DNA of 64,000 nucleotides from Brevinematales bacterium (GTDB lineage: Bacteria; Spirochaetota; Brevinematia; Brevinematales; GWF1-51-8). The notes under the pieces were generated by a model that was not told where the DNA came from, did no database searches, and was given only the letters and a program-made list of their open reading frames with translations. Made by a program: the position numbers and the translations under genes. The stretch covers positions 1 through 64,000 of the forward strand of contig JAGVBZ010000008.1 of the NCBI GenBank assembly GCA_020059465.1, given 5' to 3'. Positions within the stretch are counted from its first letter, which is position 1. Each line of letters begins with the position of its first letter. Shown one piece after another: positions 1 through 10,404 of this stretch.

Positions 1-59
1 AAAATAAAAACTCCTTGCGGGCATGCGAGGGGTTGATTTTAGGAACGATTTGTGACATA

Positions 60-212
60 CTATTTGCGACTAATAGGACAAAAAAAATGCGAGACGACAG
101 TAGCAAACGGATTGATCGAAATAGCAACTGCCGCATTCCCCTGTGAAGGTGTCGCAATACTGAGTGTGAAAGCAAAAGCGATCACAGCCATAAACACGAT
201 AGGTTTACGCAT
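60..212 (-). CDS. small secreted peptide (50 aa), hypothetical
   Basis: Hand translation gives MRKPIVFMAVIAFAFTLSIATPSQGNAAVAISINPFATVVSHFFCPISRK*; signal-peptide-like N-terminus; AAGGAGGG upstream of ATG. Too short for the ORF track. Confidence 0.5.
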   Translation of the reverse strand: MRKPIVFMAVIAFAFTLSIATPSQGNAAVAISINPFATVVSHFFCPISRK

Positions 213-303
213 GTAAAACCCTCCTTAAAATAGTTCCAATATCATAGTGTATGCCTATATTTTTGTCAAATTTATTTACTGAATATTTATCGTATGTTTA
301 TTA

Positions 304-1662
304 TTACTTGGCTCCCGACCACGCGCCTTCTCTCAAATCGAGAACCACGTCGTTATCGGGCGGTTCGAGGTCGACACGGAGATTCTCGATCACATACTTC
401 TGATTGTCGAACACTATGCTTCCCCATATCCCAAGCCCATCGATCTTTGCTTCGTATGTTTTGTTCGTATCCTCGCCGGCGTAATGCATTACAAATCCTT
501 CCGCGACATAGGGAGTGATCTGCTGGGCTTCCCCGGCGGTGACTCCATACTTGATCAGTTTATCGTAAATCATGGATGAGAGTCCTTCGATTACATACGC
601 CTTCGCATAGGCGGCAAGGTCACCGTTATACGCCGGGATGCTTGTGATATTCATGGTACTCACCGTCATTTTCTGATTGGCGCCGATATCGACGATCCTC
701 ATCGGGGAGGGATATGTCACAAGCGAACCCGTCTCGATATCGAACAGGAAACTTTTATTCGCGAAACTTTTCAAGGTGATATCGTTAGCGTGGTAATGCC
801 CCGTGAAAACCGCCCGAACATGATAGGCTGCGAGCATTTGTGAAATACCGGGGTATTCGTCGATGATATATTCCGGGTGCAGCTTCTCCTGTCCCTTCCA
901 ATGCGGTACCGCGCCGTGATGCATGACCGCAATTACCGCCTTGTTCTTGATTACCGCGTCGTGGAGTATTGTCTCGATCCAATCCAATGAGGGCTGGGTC
1001 AGTTTACCCGCAGTCACAGGCTCGCCGAGCTTGAAATTATCCTTGTGATCGGTAGAGTCGATACATAAGAGCCAAAGTCCGCTGACAGGCTCGACCGCGT
1101 ACGAAAGGGAATTGGTATCCCGTGCGAATGCCTCCTGATAACCGTACAGGAAATAAATCTGCGCGAATTCCTCTGCGTTGATCGTATCGACCTTTGTTAT
1201 ATTTGTACCGTTATAGCTTACTGCATGGGGATTATTGATATCGTGATTCCCGGGAACAACATAGACGGATTTCCCCGATGCTTCAATTTTCGAAAGGTAA
1301 GCCGACACCTTTTCATGACAAAGTTTTTCCCCGTCCTTCGTCAGGTCGCCGGAAATAATTACGAACCGCGCGGAAGATTGAATTATTTTTTCCACAGCGG
1401 CCTGAATAAGGCTTTCGCTTAACGTCAGCAGCTTCCTGTCGTTTAGAAGGTAATTCGAGTACGCCTGCCCCGATACACCCAGCGATTTATCGTAATAATG
1501 CAGGTCGCTCATTGTGATAAACCTTACCTCGGGAAACGCCGCGGCGGGTTTTGTCAGAAACTCTGTTTTATTGACATACTTATATTCCAGATTTTTACCG
1601 CATCCGGCAAACACAGCGAATAAACATACGACGCCTGCAAACTTTAGAAATCCCTTATTCAT
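304..1662 (-). CDS. calcineurin-like metallophosphoesterase, lipoprotein
   Basis: Lipobox-like FAGC; metallophosphoesterase motifs SDLHYY, GDLTKDGE, PGNHD, MHHG, FTGHYH. Confidence 0.9.
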   Translation of the reverse strand: MNKGFLKFAGVVCLFAVFAGCGKNLEYKYVNKTEFLTKPAAAFPEVRFITMSDLHYYDKSLGVSGQAYSNYLLNDRKLLTLSESLIQAAVEKIIQSSARFVIISGDLTKDGEKLCHEKVSAYLSKIEASGKSVYVVPGNHDINNPHAVSYNGTNITKVDTINAEEFAQIYFLYGYQEAFARDTNSLSYAVEPVSGLWLLCIDSTDHKDNFKLGEPVTAGKLTQPSLDWIETILHDAVIKNKAVIAVMHHGAVPHWKGQEKLHPEYIIDEYPGISQMLAAYHVRAVFTGHYHANDITLKSFANKSFLFDIETGSLVTYPSPMRIVDIGANQKMTVSTMNITSIPAYNGDLAAYAKAYVIEGLSSMIYDKLIKYGVTAGEAQQITPYVAEGFVMHYAGEDTNKTYEAKIDGLGIWGSIVFDNQKYVIENLRVDLEPPDNDVVLDLREGAWSGAK

Positions 1663-1685
1663 CCCTTCCTCCGGTTAGTATAAAA

Positions 1686-3689
1686 CTACTTCTTCCCCTT
1701 CATGAAATCCGTCACAATAATATATACGCCGGCGCCAAATCCCGCCATCGGGATCGCGCCCTGAAACGATTGATTTTTCTGCTCGAGCAGTTCCGGAACC
1801 AGATAGAAATTCGCCTTCGCGTTATCGACTATCCAGCGGACTATCTCGTAGGCGCGGTCTTTGTTTCCCATCATGTAATACGCCACCGCGATGCGCAGAT
1901 CGACGACAATCCATTCCTGAAGATCGTACCATGTATTATCGTCGTTGCGGAAGAATCCCGGGGACTTCTCCATCTTGAGGTATTTCTCCAACGCCGCAAG
2001 CGTCGCCGCCGCGACTTTTTTATCGACCATACCGAAATTGACCGCCTCGATTACCGACGCATCCATGTAGGAGTTCGCCCCTTTCGCTTTATCCTCAAGA
2101 TTGACAACTATCACATTATCGACAATAAAGTTCTTCAGGAATCCCGCCTTAATCGCATCCGCCTTCGCAAGATAATACTTTTTATCCTTCTTGTCGGGCG
2201 AGATATTCGCAAACTGAGTCAGTCCGTTATAAGCGTTGATAGTGGAATACGCAAAATGTTTTTTCCCGTCTACACCCTTCTCAGGCTCCCAATGCCGTTC
2301 CCATATCGAAGAATCGGGTTTGAGGTATCCCTCCGGCTCCATCAGGTGCACCAGTACATCGGCGATCAGTTCCTTCGCGACAGGGTAGTACTTCTTCAGG
2401 AACGCTTTATCCTTGCTGGCCTGCACATATTCCGAGAACGCCCACAGGAATAGACCGAAATCGTCCCATTCCAGGTTCGGCCCGGACTGGTTCAAATCGC
2501 TCTCCTCGTCACCGTTTCCGTAATAGCGGCAGACGGATATTTTATAGTCCTTTCCGACATAGTTCGCGCCGTTAAATTTCCCGTTGGGCGCGTTCAGCAT
2601 GAACTCGAGGCACGCTTTGGCTTCTTCGAGATGACCGCTTTTCACCAGCGCGACCATAGAATAGGAAGCGTCGCGGGGCCAGCAGATATTCCATTGTCCG
2701 GGAGGCATGCTCGCAAGTATCTGGCCGTAGGGTTTTCCCGGCTCGCGGCATTGCGCCATCTTCAGGACGGCGGTCGACTGCTTATAGAGCAGTTTCTCGT
2801 CCTCGGTAAGATACGACGGGATTTTCTCGACCTTGTGCCATTTATCCCACCACGCCATCTCGTCGCTCAAACACTTGTCCGCGCCGTTCTTCAGGTAGGA
2901 CGACATTTCCTTGATATATTCGTCATCCTGACCGCTCGGGCATAATGCGAATACCGCCATTACACGGACATTCTGGCCTTTCTTTATAGCGACAGGTTTA
3001 TACCGCATCGCCCCGATCAGGTCGCTTCCTTCCTCGACAACGTTATCCAGCGCTACAGTATTCTTCGAGAAATTATCCGGATAGTTTTTCTTCATTTTAT
3101 ACGCGTACGAATCCGGCGACGGCACAAGGGTCATCAGGATAGGCGAACCCTCCTTTACCTTTGACGCCGATTCGCTAAATACTATGCCGCCGTCCATATC
3201 CTTCTTCACAGCGGTCTCCTTGGAGCTCAGCGCGGCCTCGACATACAGGAACGGATTGACCGTTACGTCGCCGTCGCCGATATTGGCGAGTTCGAGCACC
3301 GCCACTATAATACGCTTATCCGACTGCATCGGCATAAAGTAATACTCGTTGACCGAGATATTCTGCAATTCGGAGTAGGATTTATTGATCTTGACTATCC
3401 CCGTACCGTTGACATACTCCGCCTGCTCCACTTTCCAGCTATCGAGCCACCCGTTATTTACACCCCATCGGATGCCGTCCTTCTTCAGGAAGCTCTGGGA
3501 CTGGCTTTTCTGGTCGTACTGTTTATATATGTGATCATAGAAATAGATCAGACTCTTGCTCTTCTTCATATCGTACACCGCCACACTCATCCCGTTCCCG
3601 AACGGCAGATAATTATAGGACGGTTTGATCGTGTACTCCGCGAATAATATTGCAGGCATCATCAACACCAATAATAGTAACGTTTTCAT
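1686..3689 (-). CDS. secreted glycoside hydrolase family 15-like (glucoamylase-type) protein
   Basis: Signal peptide; GH15-like segment QWNICWPRDASYSMVALVKSGHLEEAKACLEFM and NLEWDDFGLFLWAF. Confidence 0.8.
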   Translation of the reverse strand: MKTLLLLVLMMPAILFAEYTIKPSYNYLPFGNGMSVAVYDMKKSKSLIYFYDHIYKQYDQKSQSQSFLKKDGIRWGVNNGWLDSWKVEQAEYVNGTGIVKINKSYSELQNISVNEYYFMPMQSDKRIIVAVLELANIGDGDVTVNPFLYVEAALSSKETAVKKDMDGGIVFSESASKVKEGSPILMTLVPSPDSYAYKMKKNYPDNFSKNTVALDNVVEEGSDLIGAMRYKPVAIKKGQNVRVMAVFALCPSGQDDEYIKEMSSYLKNGADKCLSDEMAWWDKWHKVEKIPSYLTEDEKLLYKQSTAVLKMAQCREPGKPYGQILASMPPGQWNICWPRDASYSMVALVKSGHLEEAKACLEFMLNAPNGKFNGANYVGKDYKISVCRYYGNGDEESDLNQSGPNLEWDDFGLFLWAFSEYVQASKDKAFLKKYYPVAKELIADVLVHLMEPEGYLKPDSSIWERHWEPEKGVDGKKHFAYSTINAYNGLTQFANISPDKKDKKYYLAKADAIKAGFLKNFIVDNVIVVNLEDKAKGANSYMDASVIEAVNFGMVDKKVAAATLAALEKYLKMEKSPGFFRNDDNTWYDLQEWIVVDLRIAVAYYMMGNKDRAYEIVRWIVDNAKANFYLVPELLEQKNQSFQGAIPMAGFGAGVYIIVTDFMKGKK

Positions 3690-3940
3690 ATGTTACTCCC
3701 TTTATTGTTTTGTATATATCATACATTAATATCCCGTACATTTCAAATAAATAGGTACTGCGTACGGCCTGTCCTCGCCGTAAGGCGGGGGCTTGCCCGA
3801 ATTCAGGCCGGGAACATGCAATGCTTTTACCCTTGTTCGAGTGCAGATAAACGATCGGCAGTAAAATCGAACAAAGGGGCGCGCGGCAGGTTGACTAAAC
3901 TTGTTGTACCGCCTATACTTTATATGAAAGCACAATCCTG

Positions 3941-4999
3941 GTGAAATTTATGAGTAAAAAGAAGCTTAACCCTCAAACCTACAGGAAATATCTCCTGATT
4001 TACAACCCCCGTTCCGGACAGGGGAAGTACCGTCAGTATATCGACGAAACAATCCGTTACTTCCGCGAGTACGGGCTGGAACTCCGCACGCAGGGCACCG
4101 AGGAACCCGGCCACGCCACTGTTATAGCCCGCGACGCCTGCGAATCGGACTATGACGTCATAATCGGGGCCGGCGGCGACGGTACGATCAACGAGGTACT
4201 GAACGGGATGGTGGGAAGCGATAAGACCCTCGCTGTACTGCCGTGGGGCACCGGCAACGTATTCGCCGCCGAGATGAATATCCCGGCACATCCGCGGCAG
4301 GCATGCAGGGTAATTACCGACGGGTTCACCGCGCGGCTGGACGTTGGGCGTATTTCGGCTGCGCTCAATACAGGCGTCACTCAGATGCTCGACGACCGTA
4401 TCTCGATGTCGCTCAATAACCGTCATTTTCTGCTGATGTGCGGCGCAGGTTTCGACGCGTACTCGATCAAGAAAGTCGAGCAGATGAATATCAAGCGGGT
4501 ATTCGGAAAGATCGCATACGTTATGGGAAGCCTCCATGCGTTTACGATGTACGGATTCCCCGAAATCGGAATCGAGCTGGATAACGGCCGCCGCGATAAA
4601 GGCACGTTCGTCCTCGTATCGAACACCAGCCGATACGGGGTCTATTTCACTATCTCCCCGCGCGCAATCCCGACGGACGGGTTTCTCGACGTGTATGTGT
4701 TCAAGGAAGCCGGGCGGTGGAACTTTATCAAACTCGCCGCGCAGGTGTTCATGACAGCGTTCATGCCCCGCACGAGGAGAAGGAAGATTTTCTTCAAGAA
4801 GCAGGCGTTCTACCGCACGAAGTCGGTAAGACTCACTTCCGCGCAGAATGTCCCCACACAGATCGACGGCGAATTGTACCATTCCCTCCCGGTGACCGTC
4901 GAGGCGGTACCGTCGGCGCTGAACGTCATCCTGCCGAAGCGCGTATTGATGAAGGTAAGGAGATACGCTCCTGCGGGCTTAGTTCTGGGCAGGCGATAG
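3941..4999 (+). CDS. diacylglycerol/lipid kinase family protein (YegS/DagK-like)
   Basis: YLLIYNPRSGQGKY, GGDGTINEVLNGM, LPWGTGNVFA motifs; GTG start at 3941 or in-frame ATG at 3950. Confidence 0.9.
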   Translation: MKFMSKKKLNPQTYRKYLLIYNPRSGQGKYRQYIDETIRYFREYGLELRTQGTEEPGHATVIARDACESDYDVIIGAGGDGTINEVLNGMVGSDKTLAVLPWGTGNVFAAEMNIPAHPRQACRVITDGFTARLDVGRISAALNTGVTQMLDDRISMSLNNRHFLLMCGAGFDAYSIKKVEQMNIKRVFGKIAYVMGSLHAFTMYGFPEIGIELDNGRRDKGTFVLVSNTSRYGVYFTISPRAIPTDGFLDVYVFKEAGRWNFIKLAAQVFMTAFMPRTRRRKIFFKKQAFYRTKSVRLTSAQNVPTQIDGELYHSLPVTVEAVPSALNVILPKRVLMKVRRYAPAGLVLGRR

Positions 5000-5271
5000 G
5001 CCAACTCTGATAATCATTCCGAGCAAATCAAGGCTCGATCAGTATCGTCACCGCGAACAGTGAGCATTACCGAACCGGAAGCGGCTTGTTCAAATCAGAT
5101 CACTTCGTTCGCTCGCAGAGACAGCATCAAAACAGGCAGTATTTATAAATATGTATACCCACCCTTCGACTTCGCTCAGGGTGAAGGTTTATTTTCATGC
5201 CGGGCGCTTGTCTCTTAAAATGAGTGCCGGTCATAGCCGAGGTATAGGCGCAATCGATGCATCCAAATAAA

Positions 5272-5296
5272 ATCCCCCCGCTCATCACGGGGGGAT
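5272..5296 (-). terminator. rho-independent terminator of the 5312-9451 gene
   Basis: Inverted repeat ATCCCCCCG / CGGGGGGAT followed on the minus strand by a T-rich tract. Confidence 0.7.
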
Positions 5297-5311
5297 ATCA
5301 AATCAAATCTG

Positions 5312-8300
5312 TTATTTCTTCTTCGGCGGCTGCTTCGGGATAACATGGATATAGAACTCCACCCTGCGGTTCATCGCGTGCAGGCGTTCCTGCTCCACCT
5401 GCGGCAGCGTATTTAAAATATCCTTCACTAACAGTTCGCTTTCGCCCGCGCCCTTGAAGTACAGCAGCGACTTGAACACGTTGAGGTCCTTCGTCAGATA
5501 ATCGTAGACCGATGTCGCGCGGTTGATCGAGAGGGTCATATTATAGTTATCCGGCCCGCGTTCGTCGGTATGCCCGCGCACTTCGATAGTAAACGCATTC
5601 GTTATACCGTAGTTCGTCGGGTTCTGAATAAGCTTCTTGAACATATCGGCGAGCATGACGAGTTTCTTTTTATCGCTGGGGTTCAGCGCAGCGCTGTCGT
5701 AGCCGAACGTGATGCTGTCCATTATAATCATGAACCCGTCGGAAGTAGGCTTGATCAGGATACCCGATTCGAAACGGTTGGTGATCGCAGACGAATTGCC
5801 GAGCTTATCGGTCGCGGTCAGCACCAGCATGAAATCCTGCATCGATCCGACCGATTCATTCGGGCGGTCGCTCTTTCCGTCCCACGCGATCGTCGCGTTG
5901 TTCGTGACAGCCTTACCGGAGTAGCTCTTGAACGGGATATAGTCGGTATAGCTCGACGATTTCTGATAAAGCGTCAGGACTTTGTAGATCGTCATGTCCC
6001 ATTTATCGACACCGTTCTTATCGAGCACACTGTAATTCAGGTAGAGTATGTCTCCCTTCCCGTCGCCGTCGGGCGAGAAGTAATTCGGCACCGACCAGAG
6101 ATTAAGTGTGGGGGCAGTCCGGTCGAGAACGATGTTCTGTATCTTTCCGGATATCTGGTTTCCGCTGTCGAACACAAAGTACACGTTAGCGGAATAAACC
6201 CCGTCCGGAGCAAACCCGCTGCCGTAGTCGCTCTCGCCGTTCCATGAAATATTGGAATAATTGTTCTTATCCATTTTGTAGGTCTTGACCGCGCGCCCGA
6301 CTTCGTCGAAGACAACCATCTTCGCTTCGACCAGCCCGTCGGTGGACGAGAGCTTGGAGCCGAAGTTCAGCTTTTTATACTGATCTTTTCCGTTCGGAGC
6401 GAGATAGTAATCCTTTACCACAAACTCGAGCTTCTCGAATTCGCGGACAAGCTTGATATTATCGATCTTCATCTCGGTGGAATTCCCCGCGATATCGACG
6501 CCGTTGATAATAAGAGTGTACTTTCCCTGAGGAGCGGGTTTGCCCTTATCGTCGTTCCCGTTCCATTTAAGCTCAGAGGGGATGTCCTCTATGCTCTTCC
6601 ATACGAACTTCCTGATAATATTTCCGTTCGCATCCGTGATATACGCAAATACTCGGTCGCCCTTATTACCCTTCACGTTCAGGCTGAACACGATGGATTC
6701 CTTAACACCGTCGTTATTGGGCGAGAACGCGAGATAAGTATAATCCTGTCCGGGGGCGAGTTCGATCTTCGGCGGCTCGTTATCGACTATGATCTTGCGT
6801 TCAATCGAATTCGTCTTCTGCTCGACCTCCGCGAAATCCGCCACCGCGATATAGGTATAAACACCGTCCGGAACATATTTTCCGCTGTCGTCCTTTCCGT
6901 CCCATGTATAATCCATGATGAACTTCGGGCTGGATACCTTCTTAACGATGTTTCCGTTTTCGTCTTTGATTATAAACGAGAACTGGGATAGCCACTTGGT
7001 ATCCGATAAATTGAACTTGAAGCCGGCGCTCTGGCTGTTGCCGCCGCCCTGCGGAGAGATCGCGACAGTGTCCGCCTGAACAGTAACCGTCTCAAATCCC
7101 GCCTTGACAATAATCGGCTTAGCCGCGATGAATACTGCGCTGTTCCCAAGCTCGTCGTAGCTTTCTATAATAAAGCTGTACTTTCCGTCCGGCACTGGCT
7201 TCAGATCGTTGCCGCGCCCGTCCCATAGGTATTTTTTATACTTATTAGGATTACCCGGATCGGTGGGATCGCCGTTTTCATACATATCCTTCGTAAATTT
7301 ATCATACTTGACCAAACTCTCCTGCGAATCCACTATTTTTATCCGATAGGTGTCGCCCTGATCGCCCTTAACATCCGATAAAAGTATCTCCACCGGCTCG
7401 ATCTTGCCCTTATCGTTGGGCTGGATCAGCGGCTTGGGTATCTCGATCCTGATCTGGGGGGCGATCGTATCCAGCTTCACCGTCTTCTTCTGGCTGACCG
7501 GGTGGTTGCCGCTATCGTAGAATACAAGGAACTCGCCGGAATATTCGCCGTCGACCGCGGTCTTTCCCGCCGAATCCTTACCGTCCCATGAAAGTTCCTG
7601 CGGCGGATTACCCGTTCCGTCATACTTTATCACAACCTTGCCGTCGGACGACAGGACACGGAACGTCCAGTTCAGCAGTCCGGTGGAGTCCGATACCGAG
7701 GGTTTGAATATGATATCGTCCATCCATCCGTCCCCGTTGGGGGAGAATCCGTCATTTCTCAGTTTCAGCTCTACCGTCTGTATCGTACGGACAAGTTTGA
7801 ACTGATCGACTTTCGCCAGCGAACGGTTTCCCGCCAGATCGGACACGTTGATAATGAACGTATAGTCGCCTTCGGGAACCGGTTTACCGTCATCGCCGAC
7901 GCCGTTCCAAACAATCTTATCCGGCGCCTGTGACGTGTATTCGAACTTCTTTACCTCCATTCCGTAGGAGTTCCAAATCTCGGCGGAAATGATATCGCCC
8001 TGCTGAATATTCTGACCCTTGAGGGTAAATACGATCTCCTCTTTCGCGCCGTCGCCGTTGGGAGAGAAAATAGTCATATTCGGGGTGACATCCACCTTCG
8101 GCACCTTCGTATCGATAACAACCTTTCCCGTTTTATTAGTCGCGGTGTTGCCGTTCTCGTCCCAAGCGATCAGGATATAGGTATAATTCCCGTCGCCGCC
8201 CAGAATACCGAGATCGTTAACGCCTGCCCAGTTAATATACGCAGGTACATTTACCGCCTTCTTCGCGGAGAATATCTGCGTAAAGAATTTCTCGATAGTC

Positions 8301-9451
8301 AGGCTTTGTATTTTCGATTCGGGCACTCCTTCGAATACCCTTATTTTTGTCCTTTTGCTGTCGAATATCTCCAGCCTCCATCCGGCGAGAAGCGTATTAT
8401 CCGACGCTTTGAGGCCGAATTTCGCGCTGTCCTGTATACCGTCATGGTTTGGGGAAATATACGAATAATCCTGATCGACCCCCACCGTCGGCGGGACTTT
8501 ATCATAGTATCCCCACGCGATGCTGAGGTTGATCATATGGGCGAACTCGTCCGTCCCGTTGAATTTCTGCATCTGGATGGCGTACGAGAGGTCGATATCG
8601 GTGGTGGCGTCGCTGTTCTGCGCCAGCCCGAATTTCCCGCTCAGGCCCAGCCCGAACGTGAACGGCCCTACCCCGAAATTGTTGTATGTGTACCCCGCGC
8701 GGATATTGAACAGGTCGAAAAGCGTCTGTTCGATACCGATACCCGCCACAAAGTCGAGCGGCGCCCACGGCACGGTCACGTCCGCGGAAATCTTCATCTT
8801 ATAGGCTTCGTACTTAATCAGATAGAACGATGCGCCCAAACCTATCCCCATTCCGGGCATAGTGTCGGAGTTCGTCAGGTTGATATTTTTACCGATATTC
8901 TTGAACACCGCGCCCCACGAGAAGTTCAGAAACCCCAAGCCCTCCGATAAGGAATCGTCGAAATTGACGATACCCATATCGAACCCGAGCTGCCAGTCCG
9001 AGCTCTGGGGATTCAGGATAGTGTTTGCAAATCCGCCCTTCAGGCCGAAACCCCAATAAAGGGTATCGGTGATCGGTTTCGCGATTGCGATATTCAGCGC
9101 GGCGATATTTTTAACCCCGTTATCCGAGCCGTAGATATAAAGCGCGTCGAACCAGAACACTCCGCTCACGGTCGGCAGCGCGAATCCAAGCTCGCCGAGG
9201 AACTGTGAGGTGCCGAACCCACCGACGCCGAAACTGTTCGCTATGCGGCGAAGGTCTCCCAGCGCCGCGGGGTTGAACCACATACCGCTCATCCCACCCG
9301 GCGAGCTGATGCCCGTGTATCCGAGCGCGGCTTCCTTAGCGCCGACCCCGATATAATGATATTGCGCTCCGGGATAAAGTGTTATCCCGTATACCGCGGG
9401 AATCGCGGCCGCAATGATAAATAACGCGAGAATACTCTTCACAATTTTCAT
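5312..9451 (-). CDS. outer-membrane PorV/UPF0164-like protein with FlgD-type Ig repeats and C-terminal OmpA-like domain
   Basis: Start set at MKIVKSILALF (signal peptide, GGAGGG RBS); N-terminal GVGAKEAALGYTG...WFNPAAL; repeated SPNGDG/SPNNDG...W(D/N)G(K/N)DD...G.Y.F.I motifs; C-terminal ITFGYDSAAL...VRGHTDERG...NRRVEF OmpA motif. Confidence 0.85.
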   Translation of the reverse strand: MKIVKSILALFIIAAAIPAVYGITLYPGAQYHYIGVGAKEAALGYTGISSPGGMSGMWFNPAALGDLRRIANSFGVGGFGTSQFLGELGFALPTVSGVFWFDALYIYGSDNGVKNIAALNIAIAKPITDTLYWGFGLKGGFANTILNPQSSDWQLGFDMGIVNFDDSLSEGLGFLNFSWGAVFKNIGKNINLTNSDTMPGMGIGLGASFYLIKYEAYKMKISADVTVPWAPLDFVAGIGIEQTLFDLFNIRAGYTYNNFGVGPFTFGLGLSGKFGLAQNSDATTDIDLSYAIQMQKFNGTDEFAHMINLSIAWGYYDKVPPTVGVDQDYSYISPNHDGIQDSAKFGLKASDNTLLAGWRLEIFDSKRTKIRVFEGVPESKIQSLTIEKFFTQIFSAKKAVNVPAYINWAGVNDLGILGGDGNYTYILIAWDENGNTATNKTGKVVIDTKVPKVDVTPNMTIFSPNGDGAKEEIVFTLKGQNIQQGDIISAEIWNSYGMEVKKFEYTSQAPDKIVWNGVGDDGKPVPEGDYTFIINVSDLAGNRSLAKVDQFKLVRTIQTVELKLRNDGFSPNGDGWMDDIIFKPSVSDSTGLLNWTFRVLSSDGKVVIKYDGTGNPPQELSWDGKDSAGKTAVDGEYSGEFLVFYDSGNHPVSQKKTVKLDTIAPQIRIEIPKPLIQPNDKGKIEPVEILLSDVKGDQGDTYRIKIVDSQESLVKYDKFTKDMYENGDPTDPGNPNKYKKYLWDGRGNDLKPVPDGKYSFIIESYDELGNSAVFIAAKPIIVKAGFETVTVQADTVAISPQGGGNSQSAGFKFNLSDTKWLSQFSFIIKDENGNIVKKVSSPKFIMDYTWDGKDDSGKYVPDGVYTYIAVADFAEVEQKTNSIERKIIVDNEPPKIELAPGQDYTYLAFSPNNDGVKESIVFSLNVKGNKGDRVFAYITDANGNIIRKFVWKSIEDIPSELKWNGNDDKGKPAPQGKYTLIINGVDIAGNSTEMKIDNIKLVREFEKLEFVVKDYYLAPNGKDQYKKLNFGSKLSSTDGLVEAKMVVFDEVGRAVKTYKMDKNNYSNISWNGESDYGSGFAPDGVYSANVYFVFDSGNQISGKIQNIVLDRTAPTLNLWSVPNYFSPDGDGKGDILYLNYSVLDKNGVDKWDMTIYKVLTLYQKSSSYTDYIPFKSYSGKAVTNNATIAWDGKSDRPNESVGSMQDFMLVLTATDKLGNSSAITNRFESGILIKPTSDGFMIIMDSITFGYDSAALNPSDKKKLVMLADMFKKLIQNPTNYGITNAFTIEVRGHTDERGPDNYNMTLSINRATSVYDYLTKDLNVFKSLLYFKGAGESELLVKDILNTLPQVEQERLHAMNRRVEFYIHVIPKQPPKKK

Positions 9452-9585
9452 TTTTCCCTCCTGTTTATCATTCACATCCACGAATAATATCGGAATATAT
9501 CGAATTTTCCCGATTCCCTTGTTCGCGGGAATTCCAATTTTCAAAGACTTCCTTTTATTATTACGGTATTTCTACCCGAACATAA

Positions 9586-10404
9586 CTATATATTCAGCAT
9601 GAACGTGCTGTGAGAAATCGTTCCGCCGTTCACCTGTACGCGGATCACTTTACTGTTCCCGCCGTTCTCCTTAAAATCCTCGCCGACCACATACCGTACG
9701 CCGTTCACCGTCCTGTCGTCGTATGCGTGCGAATGCCCCATGAACACATAATCGACCCCATATGAGGAGAACAGGTCCATCAGGTAATAAACTTCCTCGA
9801 TATCGGTATACTGCTGTGTCTCTAAAATGGACGGGCTGAAGAACTCGAAATGGGTGAACACCACGCAAAGCGGTTCGGTATAAGTCCGCAGTATGTTTTC
9901 CAGCCATGCCCGCTGTTCCCCTCCGAGCGTACCGCTCGCGGAATCGAACGAGATAATACGGACATTCCCCGCCTTGAGCGTAAAGCACGAAGGCCCCAGG
10001 ATATCACGGTAATTCGCCCATCCCCCGAAGTAGAGGTCGTGGTTCCCCGGTGTGGAATAAAACGGAATACCCAGCCCGCTCATCAAATCGCGGTAATTCT
10101 GCATATATTGGAGCTCTCCCTGCTGGGTCAGGTCTCCGCACGCGAGGATATATTTATCGTCCGAGGTGAGCCTCGCCTTCAGCCTGTCGAAATTCCCGTT
10201 GTCCCATGAGTACACGTGCAGGTCTGCTAATACGATAAACGAATAATCATTAGTAGCGATCGCCAGATCGGGAACCGCCGGCAGCGCCCTGCTTTCGCTG
10301 AACCGTTTGTCGATATCAGCGGATGTCCCGAATAATCCGAATATATCCAGAGAACACGAGGATAAAAATAAAAACACGGCCAGCGCGGCGATATGTCTTA
10401 CCAT
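9586..10404 (-). CDS. metallophosphoesterase, lipoprotein
   Basis: FLSSCS lipobox; LADLHVY, GDLTQQGE, TPGNHD, FTHFEF, MGHSHAYD. Confidence 0.87.
   Translation of the reverse strand: MVRHIAALAVFLFLSSCSLDIFGLFGTSADIDKRFSESRALPAVPDLAIATNDYSFIVLADLHVYSWDNGNFDRLKARLTSDDKYILACGDLTQQGELQYMQNYRDLMSGLGIPFYSTPGNHDLYFGGWANYRDILGPSCFTLKAGNVRIISFDSASGTLGGEQRAWLENILRTYTEPLCVVFTHFEFFSPSILETQQYTDIEEVYYLMDLFSSYGVDYVFMGHSHAYDDRTVNGVRYVVGEDFKENGGNSKVIRVQVNGGTISHSTFMLNI

Noticed and set aside
3920-4882. 320-aa ORF antisense to the lipid kinase gene
   Set aside because: Kinase motifs are on the plus strand; the antisense translation has no recognisable features.
5162-5188. CCCTTCGACTTCGCTCAGGGTGAAG hairpin as a functional terminator or repeat family
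   Set aside because: Palindromic and similar to common intergenic repeats, but only one clear copy in the window and the flanking gene has a better terminator at 5272.
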